Below are positions 53,723-61,934 of a stretch of DNA of 64,000 nucleotides, piece by piece; the first letter of the stretch is position 1, and each line of letters starts with the position of its first letter. Source of the stretch: an uncultured Bacteroidales bacterium (GTDB lineage: Bacteria; Bacteroidota; Bacteroidia; Bacteroidales; WCHB1-69); assembly GCA_937892025.1 (NCBI GenBank), contig CALAVA010000238.1, forward strand, positions 54,967 to 118,966, given 5' to 3'. Below the pieces are notes generated by a model that made no database searches, was not told the DNA's origin, and worked only from the letters and a program-made list of their open reading frames with translations. The position numbers and the translations under genes were made by a program.

Positions 53723-56700
53723 ATGGCAAAACAAATATATAATGAAAAAATAAGTAGAAACACTTCTTGGGCTGGCGATGCGTCAACAAGTGGTCTTCCT
53801 GTTGCCGGTGGTAGAGTTCAGGAATTCATTAAAGATGAATTAAATACAAAGGCTGGCTCTTTTTATAGACCTGGCGGCGGAAATTTTGTTTATTGCTTTG
53901 CTACAAAGGAAGATAAGGATTTGTTTATACAAACAGGTAATGAATCTTTGATTATTGATAGTTTTGAGACTGAATCAAACTATAGCGTTTATATAAACCA
54001 AGAAACATTGGTTCTTTCAAAGAGCGTTATTGAGGGTTCTACTGGAAATACCGTTACATTCCAATTTAAAATTGCTGACAAGAATGGAATGGTTTCCGAC
54101 TCAAAGGCTTCAATCGTGTTTAGTTTCTTGGCTTCTGGTGTTATGAAAAAATATACAACAGAAGTACAGGTTAAGTCTGAGGGATGGACAACTGTTGTTA
54201 GCGATGTTATAGACAAATATTTAAGGAACGGTGAAAATACAATTTCAATAACTATAACAGGTCTTTCAACTAAAACTTCAACACAATTTGTTATGACATA
54301 TAACGTTTTCGATTTAACGTATAATGTTAATTTTGTATACAATGTAGTTAAATACGGAAACACAATATCAATTCCATATTATGTTAGTTGTACTGAAACA
54401 AAATATCTTGAATTTTTTGTTGATGGTGTTTCTGTTAACAGCTTTGAAAGCATGGTTATAAATGACGCTGTTAAAGATGGCACGGCAACGATTGATATAT
54501 CTAATTTAGCGTCAGGACAACACACATTGCAAACAAGGGCATATGTTAAAGCAAATGATGGAACAAAGTTCTATTCAAACATTTATTATTATTCATTTGC
54601 TGTTGATGGCGAAGCCGCACCTTCTTTTTTAGTGAGTATTTTATTGGAAAATAATCAAAATATTGCGCTTGACGGAAATAATTTGGTTATTAATTCAAAG
54701 CAATTTAATCAATTATCATTTAATTGGTCATTGTATGATAAATTAAACAGAAGACTTGTTGTTACATTTGAATATGAAGGTTCTGTTTTGCAGAAATCGG
54801 TGTTTACGTCAAATGGTGCAATAAGTGAATTTAGTTTCAGACCACTTACTGACGGAGATAACAAGGTATTAAGGATTTATGCGCTTGATGAAGACTATGA
54901 ACTTGTGTTTGAAAGCAAAATTGGCTTCAATGTTGAAGGCACAAGCGGTGGCGTTAAGGAAACGGTTGATGGATTGCTTCTTAAATTGACTTCAATCGGT
55001 AGAAGAAATACCGATGAAGATAAATCAACGTGGTCTTGTATCGGTAATGATGGAAAAGAGTACTATGCAACGTTTAATAATGTTGCTTGGAATGCACAAC
55101 AAGGTTGGAATCCTGATTATGAGGCACTTGTAATATCAGATGAGGCTTCTGTTGATTTTAACATTCAACCTATGATTAACCACTGGGAAATTAATGGTGG
55201 AACGTTTGAAATTGACCTTGAAACATTCGACATTGAAAACGATGAGGCTGTTATATGTGAATGCACAACTGATATTGAGGGTAAGAGTTCTGCTTTCTTC
55301 AGAATTACAGCAACAAATGCTGAATTTTCAACTGCTGATGGTAAGAAGATTAACACAAGATATAAAGATAATGAAAGACTTAAAATAGCTTTCATTGGAA
55401 ACAAAATTGGAAACCACGAAGATGGTAATTTGATTTATATTGTTGTTAATGGTGTTCTTGAAAGAGCTGCAATATATGGCAGTACCGATAAGATTTTCTC
55501 AGATTCATATTTGAAGATTGGAACTGGAAATGGAGGCTGTAAAGTAAGGGTTCGTTCTATCCGTGTTTATGATAGGGCAATAAGTGTTGATGAAGAATTT
55601 AACAATTATGTTGTTGATTCAAACGATTCACAAATTATATATGAAAACAACAATGTTTTCAAGCCTGGTACTAACGAAGTTGGGTTTGATGAAATAGCAA
55701 ACAAACTTCCTGTTATGATTTTCACGGGTGATATGGATGATTTAACAAAGAATGGCCAAGATAAGGAATGGAGATATTTTGATGTTGAGTACATTAATAG
55801 ACAAGAGCCAGAAAGGAACTTTGTTTCATTCAATTGTCAAATGAAGTTGCAAGGAACTTCTTCATTGGGTTATCCAAGAAAGAACTTTAAATTAAAGACA
55901 AAAGACAAACTTGCAACAAAAGAATATTATGAATCAAGTAATTATGAACTTGATACAGAAGAAACTGAAGTTGGAAACAGAAGACTTAGAAATAAGATTA
56001 CTGGCCAACTTATTGATTTTGGCGATTTAAAAGGAAATTGTTATACTTTTGATAGTGAAGGAAATTTACTTAAAAAAGGTAAATATAGATTTAGAGAACA
56101 ATGTCATAAGGCTGACAAATGGACATTAAAGGCTGATTATATGGAATCTTCTTGTTCACATAATGTTGGCGCTGGAAGAAGCTGGAATGACATTTTTGAA
56201 AATACAAAATTCAATGTTAGTGATTATGCAGGATACAAGAACAACACATATAGGGATAGTGCTCTTGTAAACAAGAATCCATATAGCGAATATGTAAAAA
56301 ATGGCGTTACGTATAGAATCAATATGAATACAGACGCTTTCGCAAACCAAAAAGACTATGTTTGTAGAACTGATGCTCAAAAGATTTGTCACGCTGAAAA
56401 TGCTGATGATATTAGAACAGCAGTTGATGGATTCCCAATGGTTTGCTTCTATAGAACATCACACGCTGAAAATAATTTAGTGTTTATGGGCCAATATAAC
56501 TTTATAAATGATAAGGGCTCATATGAGGTTTTTGGGTTTGAGGACATTGAAGACCCAAACAATGAAGATGTAATGATTTATGATGCTAGTCAGGTTGAAT
56601 GTTGGGAAGGCCTTAAAAATGTAAACCCAATATCATTGTTTAAGACGACTGAAGGTTGGATGGGTGAAAATGGTTGGAAATCAACATTTGATTCAAGATA

Positions 56701-59700
56701 TCCCGACCCAGATGATGAAGGAAAGGCGGGAAAAAGGCAAGTTGACGCTTCTGTTGGTTCTCCTTTGTATGAATTGTGCAGTTGGCTTGTTTCAACAAGA
56801 CATGAAAGCGATACGGTTTATAGCGGAACGTTAGATGTTAACGCTTATTTTGCGAAAAGAATTAATGCTTATCAGTATGCGTATATTCCTGGTAGTGAAG
56901 AAAATTATGAGTATTTTGAGGGAACAAATTTACCAGATAATGCTGAAAATAGGCAAAGGAAGTTTGAAACTGAAAAATGGGAACATTTCGATGTTTGGAA
57001 ACTTGCTGGATATTATATTTATCTAATGAGATATGGTGCTGTTGACCAATTTGTTAAAAACACAATGCTGTTTACTGATGGTAACGGAAGATATGACCCA
57101 AGAACTGATAACAAATATAGGAAATGGTTCTATATTAACTACGATAATGACTGCTTGTTTGGACTTCGTAATAATGGTGAATTGGCATTCCACTGGGACC
57201 TTGACAGACAGACCATTGATAATGCAAACGGAATTATAGTTGACGATAACTACGAACATACCGAAGAAGAAGATAACACATATGCAATGATGGGCCACGA
57301 TTCTACTTTGTGGAACAATCTTGAAATGGATGACGAATTTATGAGAATGGTCAGAGACCTTGATGATTCAATGAGTAAGAATGGCCTTAATTATAACAAT
57401 ATGGTTACTGAATTCGACACAAAACAAACTGAAATGTGGTGTGAAAGAATTTATAACGCAAATGAAAGATATAAATATATTCAAGCAGCAAAGGGTGTTG
57501 GAGATATGTCGGGTAACACTGTTGATAACTTGTGGATGCTTCAAGGAACAAGACGTTCTCATAGACACTGGTGGATAGCAAACCACTTTAATTTACTTGA
57601 CGCAAGGTGGCTTTCTGGCGAATATAAAAACACATATGTTGAAATTAAGACCGATGCAAGCACAGGTTCAAGAATAAAGGCTGTTGCCGGAACAAATTAC
57701 TATTTTGCTTGGGGACAACAAAAGAAAATTTATGAAAGTAACATAGAAAGAAATGAAGGTGAAGAAATAATCTTCACATTTGATACTGACCAAGTACAAG
57801 GTGACCCTGTTTATATTTATGCAATTAACAAAATGTCAGAAATGGACTTTTCTGAAATTGCAAATAAGATAGCAGCAGGCTCATTTGAGTTCCATGTTGG
57901 CAACACAAATATTGCAAATACGTTAAAGAAACTTGTAATTGGTAATCCAAATGTTGAAAACAGAATTGAGGGTATTGTTACTTCAAGTTGGGGCTGTTTG
58001 AGCAATCTTGAGTACCTTGATATAACAAATTATTTAGGAATTAAGATTGTTCCTTTGGATGAATTTTCTAATTTACATACTTTCAAGGCGTTTGGTAGCG
58101 GTATTAAAAGCTTTACACCAAAAGAAGGTAGTTATTTTGATTTAGTAGAATTGCCAAATAGCGTTTCAACAATTAAGTTGAATAATATTAAATTTGAAAG
58201 TTTGGCTGGTAGTTTCAAATATACCCCAAGCACTAATTTGGAGGATTTGGAAATTGCAAATACAAACGGAATAGACAACCAATATTACGAAAAGATTATT
58301 GTACCTTGGATTGAAGCAATTAATAGGTCTGCAAGTTCTGATAGATTATACAGCGAAGCAACCTTAATTCTAAACAACGTTAATTGGTCATTCAATACAA
58401 TTAATTCTGTTAGAATATTCAAGAGATTGAACCAATTTGGTACATTTGTAATAACTGGTGTTATTAATTTGTCTGACTGCGGTAACTTATCAATAGATAA
58501 TATTGAGGAAATCAAAGAAATATTTGGTGAAAACTGCTTTAGTGAAAAGATGTCTGCAATATATGTAAAGACACCTGAATCGGTATTTATTCAGACAAAT
58601 AATAATAGTATGGTTGCTGGCCAAACAAACGAATTTAACAGAGAATTATATCCTGATGAGAATGTTTTGAGTGGAGTTGACCATACAATTAGTTATCACG
58701 TTGTTGTTGAAACAGATGATGACCCAACATTGAATCCTGATGTTGTTGTTGACGTTCTTGACGGAACGAAATATTTGATTGTTGATGATTTGTCAACAAT
58801 AAGAAATGGACTTGAATTAACTACTGAAACTCAAATCCTAAGTCATAGGGAAATAGGTGTTTTGAGGTCTGTTGAGGTTGTTGAAAATACCGATACAAGG
58901 ATAAAGGTTATGTGCATGTTGAAGATTGGACACGTTAAAAAAGTTTCAGTTTGTGACTTCACAATCCTTGACCCAACATATGCAACGAGTGGAAGCATTT
59001 CTGGCAATAAATCATTGTATAAAATAGGAAGTGACACTAATTCACCTGAAGGAGAATATGTGTTCACAATGGATATGTTTGATAGGTTTGGAAAAGCACC
59101 TATTGGTACTGAAATCGTTGAATGGAACGTTTCAATGAATAACATTGACACATATTTAGACCTTGATAATTGTGGAAATGTTGATAGCCAAGGACATCAG
59201 TTTAAGATAAAGACAACATTGAATCAGCCTGAAATTTCAGAGCAGATTACAATTACAGCAAATATCTATAATGGAAATGGCGTTTCTATAACAGGCATAA
59301 CGTTTAAACCACTTCTTTTGAATGAAAACGTTATTGTTACTTCAGAATCAAATCCAACTGTTATGCGTATTTGCGCACAACAAGAATGGAGTGAAGGAAA
59401 CATAAACGCAATGACAAAACAACAAGCAGAGGCTGTTACTAATATAGGAACTGCATTTTCTGATATATTTAGCGAATATACATTTAATGAATTTAAATTC
59501 TTCACAAATGTAACAGAAATTAGCGATGGCGCATTTGGAAATAGTAAAATTACTGAAATCACATTCCACGATGGTATAACTTCAATTGGAAATAGCGCTT
59601 TCGCTGGATGTGATAAATTGTCAAAGATATCAACAATGTCTTCTGGCAATACATTGCCTAACATTACTGTAATTAACAATGGCACATTTAAAAATTGTGC

Positions 59701-61867
59701 TTTGTTGAATATGCTTATATTACCTGAAAGTGTAAACGAGATAAAAGAGTTTGCATTTGGTGGGAGCGGTATAAGAAAGGTTCTTTTACATGGAGAAGAA
59801 TTGACTACAGGTGTATTAATATTGCCTTCTTCAATTAGTAAAATTAGCAAGAATGCATTTGAATATGCAACGTGGTCAGTTGATACAACAAGTAGTAAGA
59901 TTACAACGTTCTCAATACCTATTTCTCTTAGACTTGATAGTGAACTTGAGGTTTTGTATGGAAAGGAAATAACTGAATACATTGCCGAAGAGGGCGAGAA
60001 TGCGAAGTATATGACCATAGATGGCGTGTTATACAATAATGGTAAAACAACACTTATTAAGTATCCAGCCAAAAAGCCTTATGTTGAAACATTCTCATTG
60101 ATTGGAAGCGATTTACAAACGCTTGATAATTATGCATTTTTGTTTGTTTCTAACCTTGATAATCTTATATTACCTGGTTCACTTTCATCTGCCGGTATTG
60201 GCTGGCACTGCTTTGAAAGGTCAAATATTAAAGTTGTTGATATGTCAATTGCAAATAATTTAAGTCAAATTCCTGCATATTGTTTCTATTATTGCCGTAG
60301 TTTAACTGATGTTATTTTGCCAATAGGCTCAACAATTAAAACGATAGGTACATATTCATTCTATGATTGCCCATTGTTAACTGGGTTAACTCTTACTGAT
60401 GGTATAACAAGTTTTGGCGTACACAGAGAAAATACGTATGATAATGTTGGCCGTAATTTCTATAATTGCGGATTCACTGAGCTGACAATACCTGATAGTG
60501 TTACTGTTATGGGTATGTATTTAATTGATTCTTGTAGAAATCTTGTAAGGGTTAATTTGCCTAAGAATGGAATAATGAATGCATATAACGTTGTAATAAA
60601 TTGTCAGAACGTTGTCGAAATTAAAATGCCAGTATTCTCATATTATGAAACAATAAAATACAATGTATATGATGAAAATGGAATTTTAATTAATGAAGAA
60701 CCATATGATAGTTATGAAGTTGCACACAATGCTATGCCTGAAGGTGGTTATGTTGAAACTATATATGGTGAAAACATTGTTGTAAATAATGGTTATCCAA
60801 GACAAACAACTGGTTGGCTTGAATTTATCGGTGGCTGTAATAAACTTGAAAGATTTATACTTAATGAATCTGACAATAGGTTGACATTCCATGAGTATGA
60901 TGGATGTTTGTATAAAACATCAACAGGCTCATTGGTAAAAGTTCCATTCGGAAAGGAAAGTGTTGTTGTTGAAGAAGGAACACGTGCTGTTGATTCAATG
61001 GGATTCTATGGGTGCTCAAAATTAACAGACGTAGTACTTCCTGATACGGTGACAGAACTTGGCACTATGGTATTTGAGAATTGTTCAAATCTTGAAAACG
61101 TAAACATTGGAAATGGCGTTAAAAATATAACATATGCATTGTTTAGATATTGTTCAAATCTTTCTACATTAATATGCGGAAAGTCAACAGCGTTGTTTGA
61201 CCATAGTGCAATGCAAGGATGTTCAAAACTTTCAAAAGTTTATGTGTTTAATGTTTCTGCACCTACAATTAATGATAAACTTGGTAGCAATGACAGACAC
61301 CCGTTTGGATTTGAGGGTGGTAACTATGCAGGATATTCATATAGATTATATGGAACTAACAGAATTTATGTTCCTTATAATGCTGAAGGATATGATGCTG
61401 AAGTTTGGTTGCACCCAATAACAGATACAAGTAAGTGCGGATATGTCTATGCATCAATACCATTGAATTATACTTTTAAGGTTAAGATTTATGAACAAGA
61501 TGGAAATCTGATTACAAATGAGTGCGTTTATGCAAAGAGTGAATCTGGTGATTTCGTTTATGGAGAACACGATTATTCAACAGGAATGAAAGATGGTAAT
61601 GAATATTTGTTTGTTGCTTCTGACGATTTGTATCATAATGAAGAATTAACGATTTTTTCAGATTCTGATTGCTTGAACGAAATAGGAAGAATAACAATGG
61701 ATTACTTTGTTGAAGAATATCAAATTGGTAATCCTTCGTTTGGAACAAGAATGTTGTCAAAATCGGTTGAAAACGATGAAGAAGAAACCATTGTTATGAC
61801 TAAAAAAGATTATGACAAAATAATGTCAAATCTTGAAACATTAAATAAATTAATAATTGGTAAATAA
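53723..61867 (+). CDS. Giant tail adhesin with LamG-like, CotH-like and BspA leucine-rich repeat regions (2714 aa)
   Basis: Residues 1-460 are beta-rich, Ig-like. Residues about 480-632 look like a LamG/ConA-type jelly roll (FEIDLETFDIENDEAVICEC, VRVRSIRVYDRAI). Residues about 655-1180 resemble CotH kinase proteins: MKLQGTSSLGYPRKNFKLK, AVDQFVKNTMLFTDGNG and KWFYINYDNDCLFG match the RGNSS..PKKS, DNF.KN and W..YDLD motifs. A leucine-rich transition follows near 1390-1500, then Ig-like segments, then residues about 1925-2515 with BspA-type LRR_5 units (ITEITFHDGITSIGNSAFAG, VVLPDTVTELGTMVFENCSN). BspA repeats are a hallmark of Bacteroidota and gut-protist surface adhesins. It likely binds host surface. 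Kinase activity is not shown. Confidence 0.85.
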   Translation: MAKQIYNEKISRNTSWAGDASTSGLPVAGGRVQEFIKDELNTKAGSFYRPGGGNFVYCFATKEDKDLFIQTGNESLIIDSFETESNYSVYINQETLVLSKSVIEGSTGNTVTFQFKIADKNGMVSDSKASIVFSFLASGVMKKYTTEVQVKSEGWTTVVSDVIDKYLRNGENTISITITGLSTKTSTQFVMTYNVFDLTYNVNFVYNVVKYGNTISIPYYVSCTETKYLEFFVDGVSVNSFESMVINDAVKDGTATIDISNLASGQHTLQTRAYVKANDGTKFYSNIYYYSFAVDGEAAPSFLVSILLENNQNIALDGNNLVINSKQFNQLSFNWSLYDKLNRRLVVTFEYEGSVLQKSVFTSNGAISEFSFRPLTDGDNKVLRIYALDEDYELVFESKIGFNVEGTSGGVKETVDGLLLKLTSIGRRNTDEDKSTWSCIGNDGKEYYATFNNVAWNAQQGWNPDYEALVISDEASVDFNIQPMINHWEINGGTFEIDLETFDIENDEAVICECTTDIEGKSSAFFRITATNAEFSTADGKKINTRYKDNERLKIAFIGNKIGNHEDGNLIYIVVNGVLERAAIYGSTDKIFSDSYLKIGTGNGGCKVRVRSIRVYDRAISVDEEFNNYVVDSNDSQIIYENNNVFKPGTNEVGFDEIANKLPVMIFTGDMDDLTKNGQDKEWRYFDVEYINRQEPERNFVSFNCQMKLQGTSSLGYPRKNFKLKTKDKLATKEYYESSNYELDTEETEVGNRRLRNKITGQLIDFGDLKGNCYTFDSEGNLLKKGKYRFREQCHKADKWTLKADYMESSCSHNVGAGRSWNDIFENTKFNVSDYAGYKNNTYRDSALVNKNPYSEYVKNGVTYRINMNTDAFANQKDYVCRTDAQKICHAENADDIRTAVDGFPMVCFYRTSHAENNLVFMGQYNFINDKGSYEVFGFEDIEDPNNEDVMIYDASQVECWEGLKNVNPISLFKTTEGWMGENGWKSTFDSRYPDPDDEGKAGKRQVDASVGSPLYELCSWLVSTRHESDTVYSGTLDVNAYFAKRINAYQYAYIPGSEENYEYFEGTNLPDNAENRQRKFETEKWEHFDVWKLAGYYIYLMRYGAVDQFVKNTMLFTDGNGRYDPRTDNKYRKWFYINYDNDCLFGLRNNGELAFHWDLDRQTIDNANGIIVDDNYEHTEEEDNTYAMMGHDSTLWNNLEMDDEFMRMVRDLDDSMSKNGLNYNNMVTEFDTKQTEMWCERIYNANERYKYIQAAKGVGDMSGNTVDNLWMLQGTRRSHRHWWIANHFNLLDARWLSGEYKNTYVEIKTDASTGSRIKAVAGTNYYFAWGQQKKIYESNIERNEGEEIIFTFDTDQVQGDPVYIYAINKMSEMDFSEIANKIAAGSFEFHVGNTNIANTLKKLVIGNPNVENRIEGIVTSSWGCLSNLEYLDITNYLGIKIVPLDEFSNLHTFKAFGSGIKSFTPKEGSYFDLVELPNSVSTIKLNNIKFESLAGSFKYTPSTNLEDLEIANTNGIDNQYYEKIIVPWIEAINRSASSDRLYSEATLILNNVNWSFNTINSVRIFKRLNQFGTFVITGVINLSDCGNLSIDNIEEIKEIFGENCFSEKMSAIYVKTPESVFIQTNNNSMVAGQTNEFNRELYPDENVLSGVDHTISYHVVVETDDDPTLNPDVVVDVLDGTKYLIVDDLSTIRNGLELTTETQILSHREIGVLRSVEVVENTDTRIKVMCMLKIGHVKKVSVCDFTILDPTYATSGSISGNKSLYKIGSDTNSPEGEYVFTMDMFDRFGKAPIGTEIVEWNVSMNNIDTYLDLDNCGNVDSQGHQFKIKTTLNQPEISEQITITANIYNGNGVSITGITFKPLLLNENVIVTSESNPTVMRICAQQEWSEGNINAMTKQQAEAVTNIGTAFSDIFSEYTFNEFKFFTNVTEISDGAFGNSKITEITFHDGITSIGNSAFAGCDKLSKISTMSSGNTLPNITVINNGTFKNCALLNMLILPESVNEIKEFAFGGSGIRKVLLHGEELTTGVLILPSSISKISKNAFEYATWSVDTTSSKITTFSIPISLRLDSELEVLYGKEITEYIAEEGENAKYMTIDGVLYNNGKTTLIKYPAKKPYVETFSLIGSDLQTLDNYAFLFVSNLDNLILPGSLSSAGIGWHCFERSNIKVVDMSIANNLSQIPAYCFYYCRSLTDVILPIGSTIKTIGTYSFYDCPLLTGLTLTDGITSFGVHRENTYDNVGRNFYNCGFTELTIPDSVTVMGMYLIDSCRNLVRVNLPKNGIMNAYNVVINCQNVVEIKMPVFSYYETIKYNVYDENGILINEEPYDSYEVAHNAMPEGGYVETIYGENIVVNNGYPRQTTGWLEFIGGCNKLERFILNESDNRLTFHEYDGCLYKTSTGSLVKVPFGKESVVVEEGTRAVDSMGFYGCSKLTDVVLPDTVTELGTMVFENCSNLENVNIGNGVKNITYALFRYCSNLSTLICGKSTALFDHSAMQGCSKLSKVYVFNVSAPTINDKLGSNDRHPFGFEGGNYAGYSYRLYGTNRIYVPYNAEGYDAEVWLHPITDTSKCGYVYASIPLNYTFKVKIYEQDGNLITNECVYAKSESGDFVYGEHDYSTGMKDGNEYLFVASDDLYHNEELTIFSDSDCLNEIGRITMDYFVEEYQIGNPSFGTRMLSKSVENDEEETIVMTKKDYDKIMSNLETLNKLIIGK

Positions 61868-61892
61868 AACTAATATTTTGTCATTTTATTAA

Positions 61893-61900
61893 CTATTTAT
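61893..61900 (+). promoter_or_regulatory. Late-promoter-like motif CTATTTAT before the last fibre gene
   Basis: In TTAACTATTTATTAATAAATT, 34 nt before ATG 61935. Confidence 0.5.
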
Positions 61901-61934
61901 TAATAAATTAATGAAATAAAAAAGATAAAAACAT

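Noticed and set aside
59266..60072. Long antisense open frame (268 codons) on the - strand inside the LRR region
   Set aside because: It mirrors the codon bias of the + strand giant gene, has no sensible start context and encodes a low-complexity hydrophobic sequence; a shadow frame.
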